From DAOUAT01 sp964551735 (GTDB lineage Bacteria > Chloroflexota > Anaerolineae > CG2-30-64-16), in NCBI GenBank assembly GCA_964551735.1, contig CAZKEF010000013.1, forward strand, positions 1-64,000: 64,000 bases of DNA, in the 5' to 3' direction. Numbering within the stretch: the stretch's first letter is position 1; each line of letters begins with the position of its first letter. Made by a program: the position numbers and the translations under genes. Under the pieces are notes generated by a model that did no database searches, was not told where the DNA came from, and saw only the letters and a program-made list of their open reading frames with translations. This document shows, in pieces, positions 27,081-36,439 of this stretch.

Positions 27081-28262
27081 ATGCGTATTCTCTGTGTGAC
27101 CGGCTATTACAAACCGGCTCATGTGTATGGTGGTCCGGTACAAAGTATCTCTGCGCTATGCGAGGGCCTGACACGGGCCGGAGCAACAGTGACAGTCCTA
27201 ACGACAAACGCAAACGGATCAGGACGCTATCTTGAAGTACCCACCGATCACACAGTGATGGTGGCTGGCGTACAGGTGGTGTATTACCCCGTGATATGGC
27301 CTATAGCGCGTTGGTTGCCTTTCTATTCACCCATGTTGGGACAAGCTTGTCGATCGCATGTTTCGGGCTATGACGTTGTGTATCTCCCTGCGACCTGGAC
27401 CTATCCCATGCTGGCTGGGTCTGAAGCAGCGTGGGCCGCAAGCATACCTTATGTTGTCAGTCCCCGCGGCAGTTTCATGTCCTGGTCGATGACGCAAAAG
27501 AATCTTAAGAAGCGCTTGTATCTAAGGCTTATCGAACGACGATTAATTGATCGTGCCGCTGCGATTCATTTGACCAGTGCTATGGAGGAAACTCAACAAC
27601 AGAAATGGGGCTTCAAACCGCCTGTCGTAGTCATCCCAAATGGATCAAACATAGATCGGTTTCAAGCGTTGCCTCAGCGCGGCGAACTTCGACAACGACT
27701 TGGCATCTCCCAAGATGCGCCTGTTACGCTGTATGTCGGGCGACTGCACAAGGAGAAACGCATTACCCTGATCCTTGAGGCGTTTGCTTTGATCTCCCAA
27801 GAAGCCACCGATGCCCATCTGATTTTCATTGGCCCTGACCAGGATGGCTCAGGCGAGCAAGCAAGGATTCAAGCACACCGGATTGGTCTGGCGGATCATG
27901 TTCATTTTACCGGCCTATTGGCTGGAAGTGACCTCTTGCAAGCGTATGCTGATGCTGACTTGCTTTTGTTGCTATCTCATCGAGAGAATTTCGGCATGGT
28001 TGTAGTTGAGGCCATGGCGGCCGGACTTCCCGTGTTGTTGTCGGAAGATGTGGGTCTTGCGGCAGAAGTAAGGGATTCCGGGGCTGGCTTCGTTGTATCT
28101 GCTCAACCCGACCTGGTTGCCAATGCCTGGCGACAGTTGCTAGGAGATTCGGTCTTGCGACATCAAATGGGGTATGCCGGTCAACAACTCGCTCAACAGC
28201 AATTCGCTGCCGATGTAGTGGCAAGGAGAATGCTAGATCTCTTCACATCAGTGATTTCTTGA
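27081..28262 (+). CDS. Glycosyltransferase family 4
   Basis: About 393 residues from the ATG at 27081 (GGTGAG upstream; a TTG at 27066 is possible). GT-B fold: an N-terminal glycine-rich acceptor domain (YYKPAHVYGGPVQSISALCEGL), then the donor domain with VTLYVGRLHKEKRITLILEAF and the nucleotide-sugar motif RENFGMVVVEAMAAGLPVLLSEDVGLA. Adds a sugar with retention of configuration to the lipid-linked repeat unit in the cytoplasm. Donor and linkage cannot be told. A 212-bp gap follows that holds only a doubtful short frame. Confidence 0.9.
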   Translation: MRILCVTGYYKPAHVYGGPVQSISALCEGLTRAGATVTVLTTNANGSGRYLEVPTDHTVMVAGVQVVYYPVIWPIARWLPFYSPMLGQACRSHVSGYDVVYLPATWTYPMLAGSEAAWAASIPYVVSPRGSFMSWSMTQKNLKKRLYLRLIERRLIDRAAAIHLTSAMEETQQQKWGFKPPVVVIPNGSNIDRFQALPQRGELRQRLGISQDAPVTLYVGRLHKEKRITLILEAFALISQEATDAHLIFIGPDQDGSGEQARIQAHRIGLADHVHFTGLLAGSDLLQAYADADLLLLLSHRENFGMVVVEAMAAGLPVLLSEDVGLAAEVRDSGAGFVVSAQPDLVANAWRQLLGDSVLRHQMGYAGQQLAQQQFAADVVARRMLDLFTSVIS

Positions 28263-28474
28263 GGTTTAAACAAGCAGAAAAACATACAGTGAACGCTATA
28301 CAAGCACTCATCGTTAGCCTTATCCTGTCACCTGAGCCCATTATCTCTCTACAGTCCAAGATGCGCTGCCAGATGTGCCGGCTATGTGGGGCCAGATCAC
28401 GGATCTCTTATCATGATAGCTATCCCAAGCAGAACACCAACTTGGCGGATATGGACGAGAGGATAGGCTGAGCA

Positions 28475-29731
28475 ATGCGCATCCTACTCTTTGCCCAGCA
28501 CTACGCGCCTGAGGAAGTCAGTGGGGCCGTTTTGGCCACGGAGCTCGCAGAAGATCTGGTTCAACGTGGTCACGCAGTTGATTTTGTCACGTGCGCGCCA
28601 AGCTATCCCGGAGGCGTGGTCTTCTCGGGATACCGCAACGCGCTGATCGCTGAGGAACAACGAAACGGTGTGCGGGTGATCCGTGTGTGGAGCTACATTT
28701 CTCCGCACAAGAGCTTGTGGCCGCGCCTTCTCAATTACGGCACTTTCAGTTTTATGACCTTTTTCGGCGGTCTAAAAGCCGGGCGACCGGATGCCATCTT
28801 CAGCTATTCCCCGCCCATGCCGCTGGGGGTTGCCGCCTGGCTGTTGAGCGTGCTTTGGCGCGTGCCCTGGATTCTACGCGTCGAAGACTTGTACCCTGAT
28901 GCTGCTATTGCCGCTGGCGTCTTGCGCAATGCTGCCGCCATCCGCTTTTTTCGTTGGTTAGAACGCTTTCTTTACGCCCAAGCAACCCATATCTCACTGA
29001 TCTCAGAGAGCTTTCGGCGCAACTTGCTTGCCAAAGGTGTCGCGGCGGACAAACTGTCAGTGACACCTGTCTGGGCCGACCCGCACATTGTCCGCCCTCT
29101 ACCCAAAGAGAACTCATTTCGCCGTCAGCACGGCCTGAACGGTGCTTTTGTGATCATGTATGCTGGCGCGCTGGGCCACACATCTTGTTTGGAAGATGTG
29201 TTGGACGTAGCAGCATTACTGCAAGACACACCCGCAGCGCCCCCAGTGCGTTTCGTCATTGTGGGAGAAGGCCTGAAAAAAGAGGGATTGATGCAGGCTG
29301 CTCGTCAGCGCGGCCTGGACAACGTGGTGTTCCTACCTTTTCAACCGCGCGAGCAGTTCGCCGAGATGCTTGCGGCAGCGGATGCAAGCTTGGTTACCCT
29401 GAACGCGCAGTCATCCAGCTTCTCTCTGCCCAGCAAGACTTTCAACATTATGGCCAGCGCGCGGCCAATCCTGGCCATTACACCATCTGATAGTGAGATC
29501 GCTGCACTTGTGTCGGAGGGCCACTGCGGAGTCAACCTGCCGCCAAACCAACCCAAGCAGGTAGCTGAGGTCATTCGCAGTTGGCAACGCGACACGATGC
29601 ACCCTGACAAGATGGGCCAAAACGGCCGGACCATACTAGAGTCGCGATTTTCGCGTCACCACTGCGTGGAATCCTTCAACCAGTTACTCACCCGGACCGC
29701 GAATGAACAGAATCGTCCCATTAACGCCTAA
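28475..29731 (+). CDS. Glycosyltransferase family 4 (WbuB-like)
   Basis: 418 residues. The opening RILLFAQHYAPEEVSGAVLATELAEDLVQRGHAVDFVT is typical of the WbuB/WbnK-like GT4 branch. EDLYPDAAIAAGVL follows in the acceptor domain, then FVIMYAGALGHTSCLEDVLDVA and PSKTFNIMASARPILAI in the donor domain, where the usual ExxxxxxxE reads as a variant. That branch often uses UDP-GlcNAc/FucNAc-type donors or L-sugars, but the specificity here is open. Its 3' end overlaps the GNAT gene by 29 bp. Confidence 0.88.
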   Translation: MRILLFAQHYAPEEVSGAVLATELAEDLVQRGHAVDFVTCAPSYPGGVVFSGYRNALIAEEQRNGVRVIRVWSYISPHKSLWPRLLNYGTFSFMTFFGGLKAGRPDAIFSYSPPMPLGVAAWLLSVLWRVPWILRVEDLYPDAAIAAGVLRNAAAIRFFRWLERFLYAQATHISLISESFRRNLLAKGVAADKLSVTPVWADPHIVRPLPKENSFRRQHGLNGAFVIMYAGALGHTSCLEDVLDVAALLQDTPAAPPVRFVIVGEGLKKEGLMQAARQRGLDNVVFLPFQPREQFAEMLAAADASLVTLNAQSSSFSLPSKTFNIMASARPILAITPSDSEIAALVSEGHCGVNLPPNQPKQVAEVIRSWQRDTMHPDKMGQNGRTILESRFSRHHCVESFNQLLTRTANEQNRPINA

Positions 29732-30311
29732 ACACAGCATAGCTGTCGCTGCATTGCATGTTCAGTGTCTGACAACACCGTTTCGCGGCGCGCCCGGCCG
29801 ACAGCTTCTATCGAGTTACTACCAGACGGTAGCCCGGGGTCGTGGTGCTGTCGGTTACGTGGCAGAAGAGCAGGATCGGATTCTAGGTTATATTTGCGGT
29901 GTATGGGAAGCCGCTGAGCTGCGTAAGCTACTGCTGACAACACGTTGGCCTGCATTAGCGTTTTGGGGAGTGCTTGGTGTATTGACTCGACCACAGATCA
30001 TGGCCTCGTTTGTGCGGAGGCTCGGACGCTCACCCGCGGGAGGTGTTACTCAAAGAACGGAAGGATACGAACTGCGGCCCATCGTTGTTGCGCCACCGGC
30101 GCGCGGTAGTGGCGTGGCATCGGGTCTGGTGCAACGACTCATGTTGGACGCGTGCGCGCGAGGCTTTCAGCGTATGCACCTGTACGTTGAAAGCAACAAT
30201 GAGCCAGCACAAGCTTTCTATCGAAAGCATGGATTCGCTGAAACGGGCAGTGTCTGGCATAATGGACAGCCTATGGTTAGTTATGAACGCTCATTAATGG
30301 ACATTCGATGA
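29703..30311 (+). CDS. GNAT-family N-acetyltransferase
   Basis: 202 residues. The acetyl-CoA-binding loop is RPIVVAPPARGSGVASGLVQRLM (about 126-148) and the C-terminal LYVESNNEPAQAFYRKHGFAETG is the usual GNAT motif B. Between them is a family-specific, partly hydrophobic insertion (WPALAFWGVLGVLT). In this cassette it may acetylate an amino sugar made by the DegT aminotransferase at 31273, but a different substrate is possible. Overlaps the genes on both sides, so it is translationally coupled. Confidence 0.85.
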   Translation: MNRIVPLTPKHSIAVAALHVQCLTTPFRGAPGRQLLSSYYQTVARGRGAVGYVAEEQDRILGYICGVWEAAELRKLLLTTRWPALAFWGVLGVLTRPQIMASFVRRLGRSPAGGVTQRTEGYELRPIVVAPPARGSGVASGLVQRLMLDACARGFQRMHLYVESNNEPAQAFYRKHGFAETGSVWHNGQPMVSYERSLMDIR

Positions 30312-31237
30312 ACGCGCAGGTGTTTGCTGAGTGGCTCCAGCGGCAAGGCTATGCAATCACCCAGACAGCCAATAGCTACTGGTACAGCCAGGGGCCCCGG
30401 ATCCTCCAAGCTTTTCCCTATCACTGGGTTATCCAACCCCAGGACGACGAGATTGATGAGCTGCTTAAACGAACGCGGTCTATCGGTGTTCGTTACTCAA
30501 CCCCGGTCTCTGCGACACAGGGTAGGATCAGCTATCATGTCGTACTCCTCAAGACTGACTACTCACTTGATATCCTTCCCAAAAAGGCGCGCTACGATGT
30601 TCGCAAAGCAGCCAAAGAAGCCACCGTTGAGCCAATTTCGTTTTCCTGTCTGGCCAGTGAGGGATGGCCTGTGCGCAGCGAGACTCTTCAGCGTCAAGGC
30701 AGAGAGGGCGTGGAAAACCCCGACTGGTGGCAGAATCTATGCGAGGCCGCCGATGGATTATCGGGCTTTGAGACGTGGGGAGTGTTCGTAGGCGATACCC
30801 TGGCTGCATCTCTGATCGCATTCACCTGTGATGGATGTTGTAGTATTCTGTACCAGCAGAGCCGATCGGCGTATCTATCCCAAGGTGTCAATAATCTCCT
30901 TACCTTTGCTTTTACGTCACACGTGCTGCAACGGCCTGAGACAGAAGCGATCTTCTACGGGCTCGAGTCATTGGATGCCCCTCCGAGTGTGGATGAGTTT
31001 AAGTTCCGCATGGGTTACACTGCCAAGCCCGTACGCCAGCGGGTTATGTTTCATCCCTGGTTATCACCCTTGTTCAACTCCGTCAGTCACGGGGCGTTAC
31101 GCCAACTTCGCCGCTGGCGCCCGCAGACCCCGACCCTGGCTAAGGCTGAGGGTGTGCTGCGCTTCTATTTGGAGGGCCAGCGCCCCTTGACAGAACAGAC
31201 CTGGCCCACTGCTTTACAAGCGCAAGTGCCCGATTAA
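30308..31237 (+). CDS. FemAB-like GNAT-fold protein
   Basis: 309 residues. The second half has the FemAB/FemX signature: WGVFVGDTLAASLIAF, a serine/tyrosine-rich strand (CCSILYQQSRSAYLSQGVNNLLTFAF), then FYGLESLDAPPSVDEFKFRMGYTAKPVRQRV. Proteins of this class transfer an amino acid or acyl group, for example from aminoacyl-tRNA, onto cell-wall or polysaccharide amino groups. Its place between a GNAT and an aminosugar aminotransferase suggests amino-acylation of the repeat unit; inference only. Start overlaps the GNAT stop (ATGA). Confidence 0.75.
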   Translation: MNAQVFAEWLQRQGYAITQTANSYWYSQGPRILQAFPYHWVIQPQDDEIDELLKRTRSIGVRYSTPVSATQGRISYHVVLLKTDYSLDILPKKARYDVRKAAKEATVEPISFSCLASEGWPVRSETLQRQGREGVENPDWWQNLCEAADGLSGFETWGVFVGDTLAASLIAFTCDGCCSILYQQSRSAYLSQGVNNLLTFAFTSHVLQRPETEAIFYGLESLDAPPSVDEFKFRMGYTAKPVRQRVMFHPWLSPLFNSVSHGALRQLRRWRPQTPTLAKAEGVLRFYLEGQRPLTEQTWPTALQAQVPD

Positions 31238-31272
31238 CTCAGTCGTCACCGCAGCGATGAAGGATGATTTCA

Positions 31273-32433
31273 ATGTCCAACGCGTTTCTTCCATTTGCCC
31301 TCCCCGACATTGGCAACGCTGAATTACAGCAGATCAAAGAGGCTTTGGACTCCGGCTGGATCACCACCGGCGCTAAAACTCGCCAGTTCGAGGCCGAGTT
31401 CGCCGCGGCCGTGGGCGCCAGGCATGCCATCGCAGTCAACTCATGCACCGCGGCCATGCACCTGGCCCTGGAAGCCATCGGCCTGGGGCGAGGTGACGAG
31501 GTCATCACCACGCCCTACACCTTTGCAGCCACCGCAGAGGTGATTCGTTACTTCGATGCCCGGCCCGTGCTGGTGGATGTAGACCCGCGCTGCCTGAACC
31601 TGAACCCGAACTTGCTGGAAGCGGCAATCACACCCCGCACGCGCGCGATCATTCCGGTGCACATCGCAGGTCTGCCCGCTGAGCTCGATGACATCCACGC
31701 CGTGGCCCGGCGGCACAGCCTGCCCGTGATCGAGGATGCGGCCCACGCTTTCCCCACCCTCTATAAAGGCCGCATGATCGGCAACCTGAGCGACTTCACC
31801 TGCTTCAGCTTCTATGCCACCAAAACACTGACCACCGGCGAAGGAGGCATGATCTGCACCGAAGATGATGCCTGGGCCGAGCGCTGTCGCATCATGGCGC
31901 TGCACGGCATCAGCAAGGATGCATGGAAGCGCTACACGGCCGAGGGGTCCTGGTATTATGAAATCATTGCGCCGGGTTACAAGTACAACATGACAGATGT
32001 TGCCGCCGCGATGGGGTTGGCGCAACTGCGCAAGGCGGAGCACATGTGGCGGAGCCGCCAGGCGATCGCCCATAGCTACAACGCGGCATTTTCGGCCATG
32101 CCCGCGCTGCAAATCCCACACGACCGGCAGGATTGCCAGCATGCCTGGCACCTGTACATGCTGCGGTTGAACCTGGACCGGCTCAGTATCGATCGCGCCC
32201 GGTTTGTTGAGGAACTAAAGAGCCGTAACATCGGGACCAGCGTCCATTTCATCCCCTTGCACGTCCATCCTTACTATCGTGAGACCTACGGCTACAAGCC
32301 CGAAGACCTCCCGGTGGCGTATGGGGAATATTTGCGCGAGATCTCTTTGCCCATTTACAGCAAGATGAGCGAGCAGGACGTGCAGGATGTGATCGCTGCT
32401 GTATCGGAGATTGTGGAACACTATGGTTGCTGA
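31273..32433 (+). CDS. DegT/DnrJ/EryC1/StrS-family sugar aminotransferase
   Basis: 386 residues from the ATG at 31273 (AAGGAT upstream; an ATG at 31264 lies inside that site). PLP enzyme with the Lys in FYATKTLTTGEGGM (near residue 184). ALDSGWITTGAKTRQFEAEFA and VNSCTAAMHLALEAIGL precede it, and IEDAAHAFPTLYKGR lies before the lysine. It aminates a 4-keto-6-deoxy sugar nucleotide, most likely the product of the WbpM/PglF-like dehydratase at 33271. A second enzyme of the same family survives only as a stump at 33052-33222. Its end overlaps the next gene by 11 bp. Confidence 0.92.
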   Translation: MSNAFLPFALPDIGNAELQQIKEALDSGWITTGAKTRQFEAEFAAAVGARHAIAVNSCTAAMHLALEAIGLGRGDEVITTPYTFAATAEVIRYFDARPVLVDVDPRCLNLNPNLLEAAITPRTRAIIPVHIAGLPAELDDIHAVARRHSLPVIEDAAHAFPTLYKGRMIGNLSDFTCFSFYATKTLTTGEGGMICTEDDAWAERCRIMALHGISKDAWKRYTAEGSWYYEIIAPGYKYNMTDVAAAMGLAQLRKAEHMWRSRQAIAHSYNAAFSAMPALQIPHDRQDCQHAWHLYMLRLNLDRLSIDRARFVEELKSRNIGTSVHFIPLHVHPYYRETYGYKPEDLPVAYGEYLREISLPIYSKMSEQDVQDVIAAVSEIVEHYGC

Positions 32434-33022
32434 CGGGTTACGTCGGTTTCTGGACATCGTTGCCTCTGCCCTTGGACTAACCCTGCTGAGTCCACTGCTG
32501 CTGCTGATCGGGGTATGGATCAAGCTGGATTCACCAGGAGCGATTCTTTACCGGGCAACCCGGGTGGGACAAAACGGACACCCTTTCCGCCTCTACAAAT
32601 TCCGTAGCATGGTCACCAACGCCGACCAGCAGGGACCCGGTATCACCGCTGCTGGCGACTTACGCGTTACGTGCGCGGGCCGTTTTCTGCGTCGCACCAA
32701 GCTTGACGAACTACCTCAACTGATCAATGTTTTCAAGGGAGAAATGAGCCTGGTCGGTCCTCGGCCAGAGGATCCTCGTTTCGTAGCATTTTATACGCCG
32801 GAACAGCGTCGCGTGCTGACCGTGCGCCCCGGCATCACCAGTGCCGCGTCGTTGGTTTATCGTCACGAAGAGCAACTGCTTTCTGGTGAAGATTGGGAGA
32901 CGGTTTATCGTAACCGGGTATTACCGGACAAGCTAGCCATTGACCTGGCTTATTTGGAACAGCGCACCCTGATAAGTGATATCAAGCTGATCGCCCAGAC
33001 CATTGCAAGCATCTTCGACTAG
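32423..33022 (+). CDS. Initiating undecaprenyl-phosphate sugar-1-phosphate transferase
   Basis: 199 residues from the ATG at 32423, within the end of the aminotransferase gene. Short PglC/WcaJ-C-terminal-type transferase: one re-entrant N-terminal helix (FLDIVASALGLTLLSPLLLL), then RVGQNGHPFRLYKFRSM, RRTKLDELPQLINVFKGEMSLVGPRPED and RPGITS, the canonical blocks. It places the first sugar phosphate on undecaprenyl phosphate and so starts each repeat unit. With DegT, the dehydratase and an acetyltransferase nearby, a bacillosamine- or QuiNAc4N-like first sugar is plausible. Last intact gene of the AT-rich cassette. Confidence 0.93.
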   Translation: MVADGLRRFLDIVASALGLTLLSPLLLLIGVWIKLDSPGAILYRATRVGQNGHPFRLYKFRSMVTNADQQGPGITAAGDLRVTCAGRFLRRTKLDELPQLINVFKGEMSLVGPRPEDPRFVAFYTPEQRRVLTVRPGITSAASLVYRHEEQLLSGEDWETVYRNRVLPDKLAIDLAYLEQRTLISDIKLIAQTIASIFD

Positions 33023-33051
33023 CGATGAAGCTGTCTCAACAGTATGCTTGA

Positions 33052-33222
33052 ATCGGCAATTCGAATCAAAGACGATGCAATGCCCCGCTGCCTTACAAAA
33101 AGGTGGGCAGCGCGGTGGCCGAGGAGTTGTTCGCGCACGGCCTGTGCCTGCCCTCCGGCGCCGCCATGACCGGGGCCGACCTGGAACGGGTGGCCGGGGT
33201 GGTGCAAGCGCTGCGGCGCTAA
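33052..33222 (+). pseudogene. C-terminal stump of a DegT-type aminotransferase
   Basis: The frame from a TGA at 33049 to TAA at 33220 reads ...PYKKVGSAVAEELFAHGLCLPSG, then MTGADLERVAGVVQALRR. This is the standard end of PglE/DegT aminotransferases. The GC-rich codon use matches the flanking genome and not the preceding cassette. No start or PLP domain remains. It sits 48 bp before the dehydratase gene, where an intact aminotransferase would be expected, so it marks a replacement junction near 33.05-33.09 kb. Confidence 0.8.
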
Positions 33223-33270
33223 CCATCCCTGACCACGATCTGTGCTACCCCATCGGAGAAACACCGCACC

Positions 33271-35241
33271 GTGACAAGTGATTCGTTCCTGGCCCGCGCC
33301 AGCCGCCACATCCGCAACCGCCACATGGCGCTGTTCGACCTGCTGCTGCTGCCCATGGCCGCGCTCATGGCCTTCGCGCTGCGGCTGGACAGCAACCAAC
33401 TCCAGGTCTATTTGCGCGGGCTGACCGTTTATGTGCTCCTGGCGCCACTGATCAAGATCCCGATCTTCAGCCTGCTGGGGCTCTACAGCCGCTTCTGGCG
33501 CTACGCCAGCGTGGACGAGCTGGTGCTGCTGGCCGGCGCGGCCATGCTGGGCGGGTTGGCCCAGGGCGCGCTCTTCCTGGGCGGCAAGGCGCTGCTCCCC
33601 GACCTGATGCCGGCCATCCCCCGCTCCATCCCCCTGATCGACATCCTGGTCACCGGCCTGGTGATCGCCACCCCGCGCTTCGCGCTGCGCGTGTGGGGCC
33701 AGAGCGCGCGCCGCGCGGACAAGGCCCAGCACACGCCCGGCGCGCTGGACCACGTGCTGATCGCGGGCGCGGGCGAGGCCGGCATCCTGGTGCTGCGCGA
33801 GCTGCAGGCCAACCCCCAGGCCGGCCTGATCCCGGTCGGCTTCGTGGACGACGACCCGCGCAAACACGGCGTCTTGATCCACCGGGTGCGCGTGCTGGGC
33901 GGCCGCGACCTGATCCCCGAGCTAGTGCGCCAGCACCACGTCGAACAGGTGGTCATCGCGATGCCCAGCGTCCCCGGCGCAGAGATCCGCGCGATCGTCC
34001 AGATCTGCGAGGCGGCCGGCGTGCGGGCGCGCATCATCCCCGGCATGTACGAGCTCCTGGAGGGCAGCGTCAAGCTGGGCCAACTGCGCGACGTGCAGAT
34101 CGAGGACCTGCTGCGCCGCGAGCCGGTGCGCACCGACACCGCGCAGGTGGCCCGCCTGATCCGCGGCAAGCGCGTGCTGGTCACCGGCGCGGGCGGCTCC
34201 ATCGGCGCGGAGCTGTGCCGCCAGATCTTGCGCTTCGACCCGGCCAAACTGGTGCTCATGGGCCACGGCGAAAACTCGATTTTTGAGATCTACAATGAGT
34301 TGAAAGCCGGCGGTTCCAGGTCGAAAACGCCATCTGAGAACCTGCAACCTGCAACCTCCAACCTGCAACCCGTCATCGCCGACATCCGCTTCCCCGAGCG
34401 CCTGGCCGCGGTGTTCCGCCAGCACCGCCCCGAGATCGTGTTCCACGCGGCCGCGCACAAACACGTGCCGCTGATGGAGGACAACGTCGAGGACGCGATC
34501 ACCAACAACGTGCTGGGCACGCAGCAACTGGTCGCGGCCAGCGTCGCGGCCGGGGTGGCGCATTTCGTGCTGATCTCCACCGACAAGGCGGTGAACCCCA
34601 CCAGCGTCATGGGCGCCACCAAGCGGGTGGCCGAGCTCATCGTGCAGGACGCGGCGCAGCGCACCGGCCGGGCCTACGTCGCGGTGCGCTTCGGCAACGT
34701 GCTGGGCAGCCGCGGCAGCGTGGTGCCCTTCTTCCAAAAGCAGATCGCGGCCGGCGGCCCGGTCACCGTCACCCACCCGGAGATGCGCCGCTACTTCATG
34801 ACCATCCCCGAGGCGGTGCAGCTCGTGCTGCAGGCGGCCGCGCTGGGCCGGGGCGGCGAGGTGTTCGTGCTGGACATGGGTGAGCCGGTGCGCATCGCGG
34901 ACCTGGCTAGTGACCTGATCCGCCTCTCCGGCCTGGAGCCGGGCCGCGACATCGAGATCCGCTACACCGGCCTGCGGCCGGGCGAGAAGCTCTACGAGGA
35001 GTTGTTCGACCCCGCGGAGGCGCACGAGCGCACCGAGCACGCCAAGATCTTCGTGTCGGCCAACGGCCGCGGCCCCGAGACTGCGGCGCCGGCCGGCCCC
35101 GCCCTGACCGCCGCGCTGGACGCCCTGCTGGCGGCCGCGGCCCGCGGGGATGACGCGGCGGTGCGGCGGTCGCTGGCCGCGCTGGCCGAAAGTCCCCCGG
35201 TGGCCGCGGCAGCGGGCGGCCCGACCGCGGGGGCCGCGTGA
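33271..35241 (+). CDS. WbpM/CapD/PglF-like membrane nucleotide-sugar 4,6-dehydratase
   Basis: 656 residues, GTG start. About four N-terminal helices (from MALFDLLLLPMAALMAFALRLDS) anchor it. A first Rossmann domain (LIAGAGEAGILVLREL) and a second catalytic one follow (VTGAGGSIGAELCRQI near residue 305, then STDKAVNPTSVMGATKRVAE). It should convert UDP-GlcNAc to a 4-keto-6-deoxy sugar, the substrate for DegT aminotransferases. A tandem-repeat tract (34305-34372, encoding SRSKTPSENLQPATSNLQP) interrupts the second domain after NELKAGG, at a place where related enzymes have a short loop. The next gene overlaps by 4 bp. Confidence 0.92.
   Translation: MTSDSFLARASRHIRNRHMALFDLLLLPMAALMAFALRLDSNQLQVYLRGLTVYVLLAPLIKIPIFSLLGLYSRFWRYASVDELVLLAGAAMLGGLAQGALFLGGKALLPDLMPAIPRSIPLIDILVTGLVIATPRFALRVWGQSARRADKAQHTPGALDHVLIAGAGEAGILVLRELQANPQAGLIPVGFVDDDPRKHGVLIHRVRVLGGRDLIPELVRQHHVEQVVIAMPSVPGAEIRAIVQICEAAGVRARIIPGMYELLEGSVKLGQLRDVQIEDLLRREPVRTDTAQVARLIRGKRVLVTGAGGSIGAELCRQILRFDPAKLVLMGHGENSIFEIYNELKAGGSRSKTPSENLQPATSNLQPVIADIRFPERLAAVFRQHRPEIVFHAAAHKHVPLMEDNVEDAITNNVLGTQQLVAASVAAGVAHFVLISTDKAVNPTSVMGATKRVAELIVQDAAQRTGRAYVAVRFGNVLGSRGSVVPFFQKQIAAGGPVTVTHPEMRRYFMTIPEAVQLVLQAAALGRGGEVFVLDMGEPVRIADLASDLIRLSGLEPGRDIEIRYTGLRPGEKLYEELFDPAEAHERTEHAKIFVSANGRGPETAAPAGPALTAALDALLAAAARGDDAAVRRSLAALAESPPVAAAAGGPTAGAA
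34305..34372 (+). repeat. In-frame AACCTGCAACCTCCAACCT tandem repeat in dehydratase gene
   Basis: Repeats of AACCTGC and AACCTCC are inserted without disrupting the reading frame. The word is shared with the FKP linker tract at 17824-17882. Confidence 0.65.
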
Positions 35242-36428
35242 ACCCAGCGCCGCCGAAGCAGCCCGCGGTCTGGCGGCCGGTCGCCTGGCAGCCGCCGGCC
35301 GCGGCCGCGTTCCTGGCCGCGCTGGCCGCGGGCGACGGTCCCGCGCTGCGCGCCTGGGCGGCCGCCGCACCCGACCCCGCCTGGGCCGGGTGGCTGCACG
35401 GCCAGGGGCTGGCGGCCTACGCGTTCCACCAACTGCGCGCGGCCGCTGCGCTGGCCGGCCTGCCCCCCGCGCTCCACGCCGCGCTGCGCGGCCACTACTA
35501 CGCCGCCGCAGGCGATGCCGAGCTCCACGCGCGCGAGCTGGCCGCGGTGTTGGACATCCTGGCCGCGGCCGGGGTGACGCCGATCGTCTTCAAGGGCGCG
35601 GCGCTGGCCTTCACCGCCTATCCCGACCCCGCCTGCCGGCCCATGGGCGACCTGGACCTGTGGCTGGCGGACGAGGCCATGCCGCGCTGCCAGGCCGCGC
35701 TGGAAGCGGCCGGCTACCGCCAGCGCGTCAAGGCCGCCCGGCCGCTGGCGCTGCAGGCCCAGCGCCAGGGCGAGATCCAGTTGATCGGCGGCCGGCCGGG
35801 CCACGGCCTGGTGGAGCTGCACTGGGGCGTCTTCGCCGGCGAGTGGCTGCGCCGCGTCGCCGCGGCCGACAGCGCGGGTCTGCGCTGCCGCGCCGTCCCC
35901 GTCACCCTGGCCGGCCGGCCCGCGTGGACCCTGGGGCCCGAGGATGGGATCATCCAGCTCGCCGTGCACCTGGCTGTCAACCACCAGATGGCCTACCCCG
36001 GCGTGCGGGGGCTGCTGGACGTGACGCTGCTGGCCGCCAGCGCGGCCGTGGACTGGCGCGCCGTGGCCGAGCGCGCGGCCGCCTGGCGCATGGCCGCCCC
36101 CACCTGGCTGGTGCTGTCACTGGCCGCCGAACTCTTCGGCCTGCCCGGCGCCGAGCCCGCGATCGCCGCACTCCGTCCCGGCGGGGCGCGGCGATCGCTG
36201 CTGGCGCGTTTCACCGGCTCAGCCGCGGCCCTGCGCGGCCGCGACATCACCCACAGCCCCCTGCGGCTCCTCTACCAGCTCGTCCTGGTCGACCGGCCGG
36301 CCGACGCCGCGCGCCTGGTCTGGCGCACGCTGTGGCCCGAGCGCGCCTGGCTGGCCGCGCGCTACGGCTCGACGGCCTTGGGCGTGCGGGTGCGCCACCT
36401 GCTCAGCGCAGCCCGCGGCCGCGTGTGA
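35238..36428 (+). CDS. NTP_transf_5-type nucleotidyltransferase family protein
   Basis: 396 residues, very Ala-rich at the N-terminus. The core VTPIVFKGAALAFTAYPDPACRPMGDLDLWLADEAM (about 112-147) is the signature of a large uncharacterised nucleotidyltransferase-fold family often found in polysaccharide clusters. Later come VELHWGVFAGEW and LAVHLAVNHQM. The DLDLW pair would supply the metal ligands. The substrate is unknown; family members are proposed to modify surface-glycan or lipid carriers. GTGA overlap with the dehydratase gene indicates coupling. Confidence 0.82.
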   Translation: MNPAPPKQPAVWRPVAWQPPAAAAFLAALAAGDGPALRAWAAAAPDPAWAGWLHGQGLAAYAFHQLRAAAALAGLPPALHAALRGHYYAAAGDAELHARELAAVLDILAAAGVTPIVFKGAALAFTAYPDPACRPMGDLDLWLADEAMPRCQAALEAAGYRQRVKAARPLALQAQRQGEIQLIGGRPGHGLVELHWGVFAGEWLRRVAAADSAGLRCRAVPVTLAGRPAWTLGPEDGIIQLAVHLAVNHQMAYPGVRGLLDVTLLAASAAVDWRAVAERAAAWRMAAPTWLVLSLAAELFGLPGAEPAIAALRPGGARRSLLARFTGSAAALRGRDITHSPLRLLYQLVLVDRPADAARLVWRTLWPERAWLAARYGSTALGVRVRHLLSAARGRV

Positions 36429-36439
36429 CGCCGGCCGCA

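Noticed and set aside
28259..28471. 70-codon frame between two glycosyltransferases, with CRLCGARS
   Set aside because: TTG start inside a stop, no ribosome-binding site and no recognisable family. The Cys pair might be a relic of a methyltransferase, but the evidence is too thin.
33003..33281. 92-codon plus-strand frame across the cassette junction
   Set aside because: Its frame differs from the one that reads as a DegT aminotransferase C-terminus; the latter has sequence support.
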